Below are positions 34,114 to 46,408 of a stretch of 64,000 nt of DNA, one piece after another (the stretch's first letter is position 1; each line of letters opens with the position of its first letter). The translations under genes were made by a program, and so were the position numbers. The notes beneath the pieces are model-generated. The model ran no database searches and was not told the DNA's origin. It saw only the letters and a list, made by a program, of their open reading frames with translations. This DNA comes from Gymnothorax reevesii (taxonomy: Eukaryota; Chordata; Actinopteri; Anguilliformes; Muraenidae): assembly GCA_029721435.1 (NCBI GenBank), contig CM056573.1:95430947-95494946 (forward strand), read 5' to 3'.

Positions 34114-35737
34114 TACCAACAATTTCAGCAGAATCAGTAGTTCTTAGGGGAAAGAAATTGGAGTTATGAGAGGGGGGAAGAAATGCCTGTTTTGAGATGA
34201 GAGCTTGCTATACAGTATGTAGGCATTCTAAGACCAAAGGGAATTCATTTTCCTGTTCATGTCCTGACATGGTCAGTGCATGTGTGTGTATGTAGTTGCG
34301 TTTGTGTATGCCTAGCGTAGTGTTGCTCATGATCCTTAATCAGTGTTAAGCTTTCTTACTGAAACAGCTAAACAGGAAATCGCAGTTTCCCCTCATATGG
34401 TGGTACTTTTGACAACCCTGAAAGTTGAAGGATCACAAACCATCAACACATTTTTAATAATTGGGCATGTTTCTCTAGTACCCTGATTTTTGCATGTCAT
34501 TGCCTCTATAATTGTATTTCTCTACAGAAAAAAACTACAGCGCTGGCACCATAGTTATATCTTTCACTTGTTTCCTCTTGATTTTGCATTTATGCATTAT
34601 TCATTGCTCATGAAATACTTGAAAATAAATTAAGGTAATTGTTTCATTTCTATATTTAAATGTCTCATTAATTGGCAAGATATTACCACAGCAGACATTC
34701 TTCAGTTTGCCACAAGCAGTGTTAATTATTCATATTTAACACAGAGACAATGCCTACCAGTGCACCACCAGTGCCTACCAGTGCACACCATTCTCCTCTG
34801 TTTTGGCTGAGAGCTCAAGCAGCTGTTCAGGTAGTGGAATCAGTCCCAAACTGCACAGTGCAGAAGCTATTTGAATTGGGAGCCACAACTTTTTGTGACC
34901 TGTCTTTAAAGCTTCCTTAAAAAATTGCTGATTGGTTTTTTAAAATGCTTTGCTTCCCTCTGCAGTATGTCCTAAGGCTGATTAAATCCTTTAATTTTAT
35001 TGACCAAAATGTACATTTTTCCCCTAGTTTGGCAGTGCTTGTTTGTAGATTCTTGTTCAAAGTTGTTTGTCTCTATGTAAGGTTGTAAGAGGATTCAAGC
35101 AGCCAAGAAAAGTTTATGAGGAAGATGTTTGTGCAGGGACTTTTTAAGATAGTAGTATGAGGAAAATGAATAGTAAGATGAAGCCAAATGTACGCATACG
35201 TCTTTGGAAGCACAAAAATGCACACTATCAGGTATGTGATGTAGGTGAGGTGAAATTAATCTGAAAATTTTGCCAAGTCCAAGGGGGGGATCCTAGGTAT
35301 TAGTGATTTTCAGTGCCCTAATTGTACTAAGAATTCAATAAAATAGTAAAAAAAAGAATTATTACCCAATGTATATTCAAGCCAACAAACACATGCAATC
35401 TTTGATTTCTAAGTCAAGTCAAAATTAGTCACAATCTCCAAGCTTGTAAAGAATTTAATCTGCCACTATTGCACTCAGATAAAAAAATAACATTCATTGA
35501 ATATAGCCAATATATCAATAAAATCATTGACTTGTTAGTCAACTCCAAAATCATACCACAAGGTCACGTGCTCATGGGATTTTATGAATTTAGACTTCCC
35601 TGAATGTACTGTGTCATAGCAAAAACGAAAAATAAGAACATAATCACTGTAGATACACACCACTAATAAATCTTTTTTCTTTATCCAATAATCTGTAGAA
35701 ACCATCTATGAGTTCTGTGAGTATTCTTCCAATTATT
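34114..35737. other. Unassigned intergenic DNA
   Basis: AT-rich, only short chance frames, no element ends seen. Confidence 0.4.
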
Positions 35738-36004
35738 AGTCCCCTACCGGAAATGGAGGGGACTATAGGATTGCACTTCGTCCGTCTGTCAGTCCGTCCG
35801 TCCACATTTGTGTCCGCTCCATAACTTCAATACCTTATGACCTAGGAACATCAAACTTGGTGTGTGGATGCATCTTGGGGAGAGGGTGTGTCATGTACCC
35901 TATTCAGGTCACTTTGACCTTTTTAGGAAATATAATATGCATACACCGGTGGGGGCTAGTATTGCGGAGCAATACGACATTCGCCGATAGGCGGTGCACT
36001 TGTT
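35738..36004 (+). repeat. Dispersed AGTCCCCTACCGG repeat
   Basis: ATTAGTCCCCTACCGGAAATG, GAGGGGACT, a CCGTCTGTCAGTCCGTCCGTC tract, CATAACTTCAATACC and ATAGGCGGTGCACTTGTT. It has a layout similar to the CCTCCGCC repeats (hairpin start, pyrimidine tract, ATAACT core) but a different end. Unclassified. Confidence 0.5.
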
Positions 36005-37926
36005 GACTAAAAACACAATCCTGACTGAACTCCTGGAAATATGCATAACATATCATACATTAAATAGTAACCAAGTGAATAAGCCAAACGACAACGGAAA
36101 ACAGTGTCACTAACTAGCTACATTCGTCTTTATTTGGTGTCCGGTGACGCTCCATTTACATGAAAAAACAAAAGTGAAACTACGAGGAAGGGATCCTCGT
36201 AGAGGTCCTGAAGCACCTTTTATTATACTACGCGATAGAAAAGTTGCGTGTCATAGTGGTATCGTTCGCTAATATTGCTACAGGTCATGGTTATTTAATT
36301 AGCTGCCCAGCTAATCCATGATTTATCTTTGGAGCTAGACACCCAGCTGCGTTAGCACTGATAACTCGTCTGTATGCTGGCCACAGTAACCAATTCATTC
36401 AGCATTCACCGAAGTCAAAATGTAGGGTGATAATGCTTCATATTAAAGTGTGCGAAAGTGAGGTAGGAAAATAAAGGTCCATCAGGTTTGTTGGTAAGCT
36501 TACGTAATGCAATGTTATGGTTTGACTGGCCATACTACCATTAATGGGAGCTGGCAAAGGTACGTCAAAGAGCTAAGACGAGCACCCTCTCGCACTCCCG
36601 GAGGATACGGATACGCACTGAACCAACCACGCAACCTACCCGCGGTGTACAGCATTTGTCTCGACGAGTTACATAAACAGTGACCCAGCAGTGTTCAGCC
36701 GTCAACCACTCACGCCGCTGAAACTTAGGCTACAAGACTGCTTCATCCTCGCTCCACTAGCCCAATGGGCAACACAAAATACAGGTATACGGACTATTAA
36801 TTATTATTACTATACTACAAGCTATCTGTCCTCTTGAATATCCGCAATATCAAAATCGTTTCTTTTCCGCACAGCATGACATGAGACTGAAAGTGCCTTA
36901 GCTGGCTAATTTGAAAATGGAAGTTCTGTAGAATGCATCATGCATAAGATCAATTCAGTTACGGAAATACTAAAAGTATGCTGTGGATATGAAATCGGAT
37001 TTTCATGACTGAAAAATCTGAGTTTTTTTTTTTTTTTTTAATTTTGAAGATAAAAAAGCAGAATTGCCCGAATTAGCGGAAAAATCACATCCCTGCACTA
37101 TGGTTTGTGTGTCTGAAATTTATACACATTATATTGTTTTCTCCTTGAGGAAAACTACAAGAAACCTTATTTGTATGCATTTAGTGACTTGAAAAGAAAT
37201 ATAACTGTCAACTTTTCCACCATTAAAAACCTGTGAACTAAATCTCTCTCTTCAGTCGCTGCAGTATTTTGCAAATGTTGTTGCCCCAAGGCTTGCATAT
37301 AAATTATTACAATGTCAATTTCAACAAAATAATGTTGTCGCTAGTATTAAATATTTTGGGAACCAAGCTTGCCATGCCAGAAGTTCACATTTACAGGTGC
37401 AACCATGACAGGCACAAAAATTGATTCCAGCTATTTATGTTTTTCACAAAAGCAGCTGCCCTCACCTTACTGTGATTGAATCATTATTGCAGAGATAAAT
37501 AATGGCTGGCAATAATTCTGTTTACCCTGACTAATCAGTGTATAATTTATCGTTTCTTATACCCAAGGGCGTTACTGTGCCTCAAACTTTGGGGGGGACA
37601 AGATTTTTAGGGTCTTTTTTTTTTTTTTATCACAAGCAGACAGCATTCAATGCTGCGCAGTCTGTTAAGATAAAGGCTGAAATGCTCCAAAAACACGGAT
37701 CTTCAGAAGATTTCCAATCAAGGTTTTGGTTACAATGTTACTTCACATTTTGTCTAGAAAAGGAGCACTGTCTAGGTGAGGAGTGTCCAATCTGATCCAC
37801 AAAGGGCCGATGTGTGTGTAGGTTTTCATTTTAGCCCAGCGCTACATCACCTGAATCATCTAATTAACTAATCATGGGGTTCAATAAAAACCTTGATTAC
37901 TAAAATCAAGTGCAGCACTTTTAAGT
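36005..37926. other. Unassigned intergenic DNA with hAT-like remnant
   Basis: No gene seen. Near 37780-37915, TAGGTGAGGAGTGTCCAATC and CTTGATTACTAAAATCAAGT look like a hAT MITE arm. A reversed TTTTAGTAATCAAGG lies at about 38265, so two MITEs probably landed inside a third. Confidence 0.4.
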
Positions 37927-38073
37927 GCTTTTTCCATCGGACGTGAAACAAATTTTTCGCATTACAGATTACATTCAAAGTCAATGCAGAGAATACGCAC
38001 GTATTTCCCTCTTTGAATTGACTCTGAATGTCATCAGTCGTGCGAAAAATTTGTTTCACATCCGGTGGAAACC
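37927..38073. mobile_element. Short palindromic MITE
   Basis: Inverted ends TTTCCATCGGACGTGAAAC / GTTTCACATCCGGTGGAAA extend through AAATTTTTCGCA on both arms. About 147 bp, no coding. Confidence 0.7.
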
Positions 38074-38075
38074 AA

Positions 38076-38243
38076 GGGGGTATTGCACAAAGCTGGCTAA
38101 CTGAGTAAGCCTGGCTTTTGCACAAAGTAGAACCCAGAAAGCTACATTTATTTCAGTCCATGTTCCAGATTTGAATAGTTTCCAGGTTTTACTTTGTGCA
38201 AAAGCCAGGCTTACTCAGTTAGCCAGCCTTATGCAATACCCCC
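38076..38243. mobile_element. Palindromic MITE, 168 bp
   Basis: GGGGGTATTGCACAAAGCTG and GGCTAACTGAGTAAGCCTGG are mirrored by CCAGGCTTACTCAGTTAGCC and GCAATACCCCC at the other end, giving inverted arms of about 55 bp. It sits two bases from the preceding MITE. Confidence 0.8.
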
Positions 38244-39216
38244 AGCTTAGTAGTGCTACACCAGATTTTAGTAATCAAGGGCTCAACACTAACTTTTTTT
38301 TTTTAATTACTCATTCGGGAAAGTAAAATCGGATTTATACTTACCAAAAGAAAAATTTACATTAAATAAATAAAGAATAATAATAATTTTGAAAAAAAAT
38401 TTCTCAATGACTGGGAACCTTTACATCCTTTCTATAGCAGGAGGACAACCAAGTAAAAACAAAAATAATTTTTGAAGTTCTGGTCTCTTCAGCATTCTTG
38501 CATTCAAAAATGTTTTCTTTTACTGTTCTGTGAAACTATGATTTGTATTCCAGATCATAATATTTTTCAAAGTGATTTTACTGTTGTGTGTCAATAAATA
38601 CAAACGTGTATATTTTTACGGACTAAAATGAATTACAAATTTTCACACTCTTTTCCACTCAAATCCTCATTTGTTACTTCTCAGTCACCAATAAACACAA
38701 GGAAATGTACCAGTATATAAGAAACCCTTGAAAAAATGATATCGCAAATAAAATTTAACTTTAGTTTGTACCCTTTTAAATTCTAATTAAGAAACTCACC
38801 TATTTACCATTTAAATGTTTTAGCCTCACAAATGTCACTTGGGTTCTCTTAAAATTCACCCAACAGGGAAATTGGAAAATACAAATAGGCTTCACACACA
38901 GTGACGTTCAACTTTTCAGGCGAATTACCGGAAACATCAGAACCTCATTGGTTTAGCTCAAATTTCACCAATGAAATGAATATAAGTAAAATTACTATAA
39001 GAAACAGTCAGTATCAGTGAAATGACAGCGTTGGCGCTAAACCAATGTTAACCTTGGAAATGTTCAGACAGTAACCAAGGACTTGGCTTTGCATTGAGGA
39101 CCAAACGTTAGTGCACATAAATCCTTTATTTCGTTTCGATGCAGTGACTCTACCTCACGAATCCATGAAACAGGAGAAGCCAATCGGAAGCGTTGAGTGG
39201 AGAAACCAATGCAGCA
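38244..39216. other. Unassigned intergenic DNA
   Basis: AT-rich, no gene seen. Confidence 0.4.
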
Positions 39217-39224
39217 GGTGGAAC

Positions 39225-40577
39225 CATAGACATATATACATAGACGCCGCATCGACTGTGGAGCGACGTGCCTACAGGGCGGCCATCTTGGAACAGGACC
39301 AGCAGAGGCAGCGGTACATGAGCGTCGACGTGGGAAACAGGTTCTCCTCAATCTCAAAATAGAATTATTCTCTGAATTTTTGACCGATTTTCAAACGGTT
39401 TGGTTCGTTAAAAGTAGCTATGATACAGGGTGGTTGGATATTTTAAAAATGCTGGTTTTACTACCCAAAATACAAATTTTAACGTACTTAAGGTTATCAG
39501 CAGACAAGCCTCTGTGAAAAGATGCCGGACTATTGTGCCGCCTATGGATGCTGTAATGAGCGGAACATACAAACCAGATCTCGTGGGATCACTTTTCACA
39601 GGTAAGATAGTAAGTTAAGATAAGTAAGGTATAACATAGTGTAACTGCAGGTTGTTATAGTGAAATAAACCCTGACAGGTGTAACGGGGGTACTGTTTCC
39701 TTAACTATCTGTAAGCCAGGCTAGTGCGCCTGCGCGGGTTTTGAGGGAGAAGTTGAGTTGGTCCGAAGTTATGACGGCTCACACATTTTTCCTCTCTTAC
39801 TTTCCGTAACGCGACGGCTCCGTTGGTCCGGTTTATCCCTTTCTTATTTCACTAATCTGTTCATGTATGATAGAGTTAGTGTGCCGTAGCGGCCAGGCAT
39901 GGTATGGTCAATGTTAAAATTAATAAAGCTGCATCTTCTAGCACTGCCAGTCTGATTGCCCCGCGTGTTCAATGGTCCGTGACAACGAGCTAGGCTGCAA
40001 GCTGCAAGCTAAAGCGTTACACAGGACGGAACCTTTCAGCTTCTCTCAGGTTCTATCAGAGACATTCTAGAAAGACTTTGGTTCTATCCATGTTATAACC
40101 AGTTCTCTATACATCATCCCGCGTATTACATAGCTGCTTACTGGTGAAACAACTAATCTGAGACAAAATTTTGGTCTAAATGCTGTGTTATGAATCTATA
40201 AACTATCTCTGTAAAAACTACCGGAAACCGTTAAAGAAGCGGCGTCCCTAGCAACTCCCGTTTACAAAGAAAAAACAGACTGCAGTGATCGGTCTAATAT
40301 AGCAAACACAGTATATTGATCATCATTGGCTCTATTGTGCAAGGCAATTTCATTTGTATAGCCCGCCTTTACAAACAGTTGAAAATTTACAAACCCCGTA
40401 AAAATAGCTTGACAAATAAGCGATTTATGAACATTTTTATTGTGTAGGCGCATCATTTCTTCATAGACGTAATGCACTATAGGAGCGAGTGGTCCTGTTC
40501 CAAGATGGCCGCCCTGTAGGCACGTCGCTCTAGTGGGCGGCAGCAGTCAATGCGGCGTCTATGTATATATGTCTATT
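39225..40577 (+). mobile_element. P-element-like transposon with THAP exon, internally deleted
   Basis: A perfect 8-bp duplication GGTGGAAC (39217-39224, 40578-40585) flanks inverted ends CATAGACATATATACATAGA and TCTATGTATATATGTCTATT. The inverted similarity continues inward through GACGCCGCAT, CGACGTGCCTACAGGGCGGCC and ATCTTGGAACAGGACC. The 1353-bp element encodes one THAP exon (39522-39601) but no transposase catalytic core. P elements make 8-bp duplications and carry an N-terminal THAP domain, and both fit. Confidence 0.85.
39522..39601 (+). pseudogene. THAP-domain first exon (P-element-like transposase)
   Basis: ATG at 39522 opens MPDYCAAYGCCNERN, then RSRGITFHR, the N-terminal C2CH half of a THAP zinc-coordinating DNA-binding domain (C-x4-C spacing in CAAYGC). 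The exon ends exactly at CACAG/GTAAG, a strong splice donor. In the THAP family this half precedes an intron or FP motif, so the intron position is plausible. Later exons with the remaining Cys/His and the RNase H-like core are absent from the element. The start codon, exon and donor are intact, so an aberrant fusion transcript is possible. Confidence 0.8.
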
Positions 40578-40585
40578 GGTGGAAC

Positions 40586-41660
40586 AGTCGTCCGAGTAGC
40601 ATCCGCAGTTCAGCAAGTTCGTCCTCATTAGGCATTAGCGACGGTGGCGAATTAACATGGTTCTTTCTTGGTGAAAGCTACGGTCAGCATTTTAGCGGAG
40701 TCTCTCACAATACTACCTTAAACGTCCACGTCTTCAAAGCTCACACGTTTTCAGACTTTATGAAAACAACAAACGCAGTGTATTTACCCAGCAACTCTTC
40801 ACTTCAAGATCGCCTTTAAACGAAAGTTTCGGCTGTTCAGTTCTCTCACGCCACACTCTGTCAAAGCGTCTTCAACGTTCTTCACGTTTTTTCTAAATGC
40901 ACAATCACCAACAAAAGACTTCTTCTTGGATAAAGGTGCAATCTCGCCTGGCTCAGTTTAGGTTATTTTTCTTTTGAATTTCCCACCGAGTCGAGCACCG
41001 CCTCCGCCCAGTCAGGAGTCTCCCCGAAACCATCCGGTGGCCGCACCGGGTCACATTATCAGTTGTCGGAGTGGTCACTTCGTCCTCGCTGAAAACACTA
41101 CAGCTGTCAAACAGAAAGCGAACTAAACCGAGACAAATCAAACGAAAGTATCCTGTAACCTGGAAATGTTCGGAAACGTTCATTCTATAATTTCTGTATA
41201 TACAATTTTAGTCCCGGGAAGTTTTAGGAACATGGTTTACTGGATGTTTCAGGCCAGACGATCATAATAGTCCGCTATTTTTCAGCACTTACCGATTTGA
41301 TCTTAAAGGGATATTTCAACATTTTGGCAAATTGGCCGATTGACGCAATCCCTATAGTTATACGGGTAGGTACATTACCTTTAATTATCCCTGCCTTTTG
41401 TTTTGACATTCAGGGGGAGAGATGCGAGCTGCTCAGCGAACATAACAAGAGTGAACGTTACTGTCCCGCAACTCATCAAATACACAACAGCTCCAAAACG
41501 CTGTCATGGATAAGTTGTGACCATAGAGTTACATGTTAATATTAAGTTGATGTTTGATTTGTTTTATTTTTGGGGGGGACGAACACCACCCTTTTGAATG
41601 TTGAGGGGGACATCCATCCCCCCCCCCCCCGCTAATAACGCCTATGTGTACACATTTTGT
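40586..41660. other. Unassigned DNA with a TTAAAGGGATAT end and poly-C run
   Basis: TTAAAGGGATATTTCAACAT at about 41303 resembles one terminus of the T2/Kolobok group. No opposite end was found. A run of 13 C lies at 41618-41630 inside a GGGGGACATCCATCCCC block related to TTTGGGGGGGACAAG at 37590. Confidence 0.45.
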
Positions 41661-41669
41661 GCCTCGTCA

Positions 41670-42190
41670 ACACACAGGTGGGGAAAGGTGTTCCGTGATA
41701 CAGATGTGAAACTCACACTGAAATCTTTGTCAGGTACTCGCTGGAGTTCAAGAGCTGAATCAACAAAGGCTCTTTGGAAATATTATGCACAATTGAGAGA
41801 GGCATTGAACAATATTTCCAAAGATTCACAGGAGAAACGTGAAACTAGAAGCGAGGCCTCTGCACTCTGTGGCAAGATGGAAACCCTAGAGATAGCTTTC
41901 ATGGCACACTTTTGGGATACAATACTTCAGCGGTTCTAAGCCACGAGCTTGCAGTTGCAGAAACATGACATTGACATACACACAGCTACACAGCTTTTCC
42001 TTTCACTTTGTGACTTTGTGGCAGCACAGGGAGACAATTTTTGTTCTTTTCATGCCTGATAATATGTCCTACGGTGAGCGCACTTTAAGGGCCGAATCTC
42101 TTGCTGCTGCATATCCCACTGATCTGACCATGAGCTTGGCAGATGAACTTGTTCAGTACAAATCATTCATTTCAGAAGAACAAAAATGGG
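41670..42190 (+). pseudogene. hAT/ZMYM1-like (DUF4371-type) transposase fragment
   Basis: Frame 41598-41939 carries LSGTRWSSRAESTKAL, YAQLREALNNISKDSQEKRE and METLEIAFMAHFWDTILQRF, then a stop. Beyond it ATSLQLQKHDIDIHTATQLF, LSLCDFVAAQGDNF and, after a gap, RAESLAAAYPTDL with LADELVQYKSF continue the family pattern. This is the RNase H-fold insertion region of ZMYM1-like hAT-derived proteins. The N-terminal zinc fingers and C-terminal dimerisation domain are absent. Confidence 0.75.
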
Positions 42191-42949
42191 GCCCAGACCC
42201 CCCATAATCCGGCCCTGGAGACGAGCCAGATAGCTTCACAAATGCTCAGCGAAAGAGAGCTGCTGTTGACTGCGGTGACCTTCCCCCTGCCAAATTTCCA
42301 CCTCCAACGACTAATAAATGCCTAACACTAAATAATATGCTATAAATTTCAGAGAGCAGTGAGGAGGAACCTGTTAAATGTTCTATGCTGTCCATAGTTC
42401 CTGGCCACGCACTGAGGTATATACCTCGAGCTGTGCAAATGAACATCCCCCCACTTCTTACCAAATTGTACAAGCCTCAGCACAGGTTACTATCATCTAC
42501 TGAACTACAGTCAGAGTGAAGAGGTCTTTGCAGGATTGAGCATAGCAGGTACTTTTTAATGTCAGGAATACCTAACTAGGATAGAATGTGGGTAGAAATA
42601 GTCTCAGACATATTAATTTTCATTTGCAGTTGCAGAAACAAGAAATAGTTTATTTTGCTAAATCACAAACTTACGCTGCCTCTTCATTTGTAGTGTTGTG
42701 CAATAGAGTCTTCAGACTCCAAGCAAAATGTGCCATGTGGCATGACCAGAGAGCTGGAAGAGTCACTGCATCCACTATCTGAGCAGCCTGCTACACTCAC
42801 CTGGGCAAACCAGCTGTGTCCCTCCTAAAGAAGCTTTCTTATCCTGTGCCCTACTAAGAACTAAGTACACCACACTATCGAAGGTATTTACACAACTTTT
42901 GCTGCCTTTGTTTCACTGTTGTCAGAATCTTACTTTTTAATATAATATA

Positions 42950-44192
42950 TGTGACCCCGCCTGTGAAAACCCGGCTAAAGTCGCCTGATCTAATTTTAAG
43001 ATAAAGGCCGTCAAGTCGTCCCTATGATAAAAAATGTCAAAAATATGAGATGTGAGTTTATTGGTGTAAATGACGGGTTACATATTGGGATATCAAAATA
43101 TAGTGTTCAAAAATTCATTTCTAACGCCATACATATTAAAATTAATGAATTTATTGACACCACGTTCACGTTTTTTAACTGAGAAATACCCGAAGTTGGT
43201 TTCCTCTAGGCTCGTTTCAATCGGCTTTAGTTTACCTTTGGCAAATAAACACCCGATAGTTTGGGTGCCATTCGGTTTAAGAAGTTCTTTTCAACCATTG
43301 AAAATGAATGTAGACCATAATATCAATGGACACCATAGTAAAGAAAGTCGTTTCGTGGTATGGCAGAAGAGTTGGGACTTAAGCCAGGCGCGGGTTTCCC
43401 CATGGATTATGTCGCATCACCTCAAAAATGTCAGAAATTAGGTGTTGGCGTTTATAGATAAATGTCTTGTGAAGCTAACCAGCCTAGTCTGAAGACATGT
43501 CAAGCCAGCTACTTCGCGAAAAAATTTGGCGTTTGGACATTGACGACATGCAGACCCATCGTTCTGGGGTGCGTTTCCCAAAAGCGTAGTTGCTAACTAA
43601 GTTAGCAACTTACAACGTTCGTCTATTCACAGTTAATGGGTCCAACTATGTAAGTTATACATTTCAATGGGATTTATGCTATTTGGTCGTGCACATCCTT
43701 ATTAACCCATTTATGCCTAGCGTCCTCACATGAGGACTGTTAAGAAAAAGTGTCCTGTTTGAATGACTATTAGAGTGGTATTTTGAAGTATAATAACATA
43801 AAAAAGTTAAAAAAAAGAAAATTCAGGCATAAATGGGTTAAAAGACTGATTTTGTCAAACTTCTAAAATTTTCCCATGTATGTTTCATACGTGGATGGAA
43901 ATAGGAGAATGTAAGCTATAATTTGGTATATGACACATAGTCAGGAAAATTATGGTTCAAAAGTATGGCTGTTTTAAAAATTTACTTATTTTCAAATTGT
44001 AATTTCTTGAAAAACAGATTTTCTGAGCCTGAAATTTGCCAAAACTTTAAAAGGACCTTTCTCGATCAATATTAGAGATATCAGTTAGATTTTTTCACAG
44101 AATATTCCTTACTTGATGTAGAATGACTTTGTGTAAAAAAATGTAAATCACCAAAAAATGACTTTAGCCGGGTTATCGCAGGCAGGGTCACA
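42950..44192. mobile_element. DNA transposon with TGTGACCC termini inside the YqaJ intron
   Basis: Inverted ends TGTGACCCCGCCTGTGAAAA and CCGGCTAAAGTC are mirrored by GACTTTAGCCGGGTTATCGC and AGGCAGGGTCACA, about 33 bp each. The symmetrical flank (ATA/TAT) leaves the target duplication undecided (TA or longer). A TTAA MITE lies inside at 43702, and a GGGTGCGTTTCCCAAAAGCG block starts a further repeat at about 43567. No transposase domain recognised. Confidence 0.7.
43702..43841. mobile_element. piggyBac-like TTAA MITE, 140 bp
   Basis: TTAA at both borders; inverted ends CCCATTTATGCCTAGCG and AATTCAGGCATAAATGGG. Its ends resemble those of the MITE at 14192-15480. Confidence 0.8.
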
Positions 44193-44744
44193 TATGATGA
44201 TATTTGCTGTAGATGGGGCATTGAGCATGAGGGAGTAGCAGTTCAGGAGTACATGAAGGTCATGGAAGCAGAACACACCAACTTTGCTATCAGGAAGGGG
44301 GGAATGAATATTAACCCCCTATTTCCATGGCTTGGGGCATCACCAGATGGCATGATTACATGCGACTGCCACGGGAGGGGTGTGTTGGAGATAAAGGCAC
44401 CCAGTAGCCTACAAAACAGTACGTTGGCAGAAAAAGGTAAATGTGATGGTGCATTTTGTCTCCAAGAGATTGAGGGAAAACTGTCATTTAAAAGGGACCA
44501 CCAATACTTCTACCATGTTCAGGCACAAATTTATCTAACAAATGCGAGCTATTGCGACTTTGTTGTCTGGGGACCAGGAAAAGATGGCAGTGGGGAAATC
44601 CACACTCAAAGAATTCTGCCTGATAAAGATTTCTTTGAGACAATGCGTGGAAAGGTTGACACATTTGTGCAAAGATGTGTAATACCGGCAGTAGCGGCCC
44701 GTGACAAAAATTACAGAGGAAGCCAGAATGAACAACAAATTTAA

Positions 44745-46404
44745 TTCAGTGTTTATGTGTTATTTTCCTGCAAACAAATTAGCCTACTGTTACAGTACCT
44801 TTATTCTACCGATTTCTCATTCATTTTAGTGAAAAAAAAAGGTTAAAAAAAGACGAGTGCTTGTGTGAGAGAGTGAAAGCTCGAGGGAGAGTTGTGGATG
44901 CGCGCTTCAGGCTGTGCACGTGCTTATGGCTCTGGCACACAGTAATATGTGATAAGTTAGAGGAAGCCCATGCAGAGCTGGTAAACGACTCGTAGCTTTA
45001 TTACAGCAGAAAGCTAAACACATAGCGATCAGACGGCAATTATGACAAGATCTAGATATAACGAAAACATTTTAGCCATTGCTTTCACAGCCAGTATTAA
45101 TGAAGTTCCGTTTTGTGGACAATGCTTCTCTCTGACTCATATTTAATTAATTGGCAACAAAAGCATTTGCAAGACAGCCGTGGACTATTGTACAGAAACA
45201 CAGGCAAACCCCTTCCACCACCATTAGAAGTAACAATGTCATATGTGGCAGCCTCGCAACTGAAATTAACAAATCACAAGGATGCCCAATATTCATACAT
45301 CCAAAAACACACTCAACATGAATGCATAACCCGAGCGCAACGTCTGAAATACATAAACTAAATATAAAACGCATGGTTACAAAGGGTTATATAAAAACTG
45401 ATATCAAACGTGCTGCAGCGCAATCAACTGTAAACCTTAGAGCTGTCAGCTGATAGTGCAGCTGATGTCAGCGGACCTAAATGCAGTCTCGGTAAGGATT
45501 GAGAGTGTAAAAAAACAGTATAGCTTAGCCATCATGCCCTGAAATCCACTTGACACGACAAGAATAATAAAGAATAAAACGCCACATTTTATGCATCACA
45601 TAAGAAAAATGTGACAACAACCCGGTGATCAAAAAGGCCACGGCCGGCCATAGGAGACATGGCCAGCAGAAAAGCCGGTTAAGCTTGGCACTTCCTGTTA
45701 GCCACTCGTTTCTAGCATAGTTAGCTTCACAAAAAGAACTTTTCCATCAGCTCTCCCCTTAGTTAAATTGAGCTTTAGAGTCGGCCTACCGTCCCGCTTG
45801 ACTTTTAGTTGAGCCTCAAAAGCAAGTTTTGTGAAGTCATTTTTTTACAAGAAACTCAAGGTCCCTGTCACCATCCATTCTCTGACTCAATGGCTATACT
45901 TTCTGTGCGGGCTGGCTGGTGCCTGGCGGGACAGTTGAGTCAGAGTGTGTATTTTCCGTAACAGTTTGTGATTGGTAGGAAGCCAGATTTGATCTGGCCT
46001 CCCTCATATTTTTTTAATGATGCATCGACCATTAAGCGATGAGCCTTGCTTCAATCTGATTGGCTAATACGGGCTGTTTTTTTCCCAAGGGCCTCCGAAC
46101 TGACGGACAGGGCGGAGGGCATGAGACACAATGAGAGCTTGACAGGAGGGGCGCTGTTTTGCTCCTTACGCTCAGCCAAAGCAGAAGTGTGCTGATGTAG
46201 TGTTTTGACAAGGAAATGACAACAATATAAAATACATTGTGGTGAAGCTTATTTAAATTTTTTCTTTCTTGCAATAATTTTGGGGAAGCCAGGCTTCCCT
46301 TGGCCACCGCAAAAGACCGCCACTGAATACTGGAGCTATCGGCGAAGGCTTTTACAGCCTTTTTTCTATTTTCTATGTACAAAATGTACACACTTTGTGT
46401 GTAC
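44745..46404. other. Unassigned intergenic DNA with a hAT-like end
   Basis: No gene recognised. GGGAAGCCAGGCTTCCC (about 46285) and CCGCAAAAGACCGCCACTG (about 46308) look like a minus-oriented hAT terminus starting CAGTGGCGG, but no partner was identified. Confidence 0.4.
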
Positions 46405-46408
46405 ACAG

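Larger units (their letters stand above)
42353..44744 (+). pseudogene. YqaJ-nuclease-domain gene, three exons, broken
   Basis: Exon-like blocks: 42353-42548 (VPGHALRYIPRAVQMNIPP and LYKPQHRLLSSTELQ), 42630-42883 (CAMWHDQRAGRVTAS, then AACYTHLGKPAVSLLKKLSY) and 44213-44744 (WGIEHEGVAVQEYMKVMEAE, WLGASPDGMITCDCHGRGVL, EIKAP, DHQYFYHVQAQIYLTN, YCDFVVWGPGK). The last exon holds the YqaJ-type restriction-endonuclease-like core, with Asp in GASPDG and Glu-x-Lys in LEIKAP, plus a QxQ in HVQAQ. AG/GT borders frame each block. Defects are a TGA at 42780-42782, a TAA near 42855 and a small frame slip near 42518. In metazoans such genes are multi-copy and possibly transposon-borne; that role is inference. 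Confidence 0.75.
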
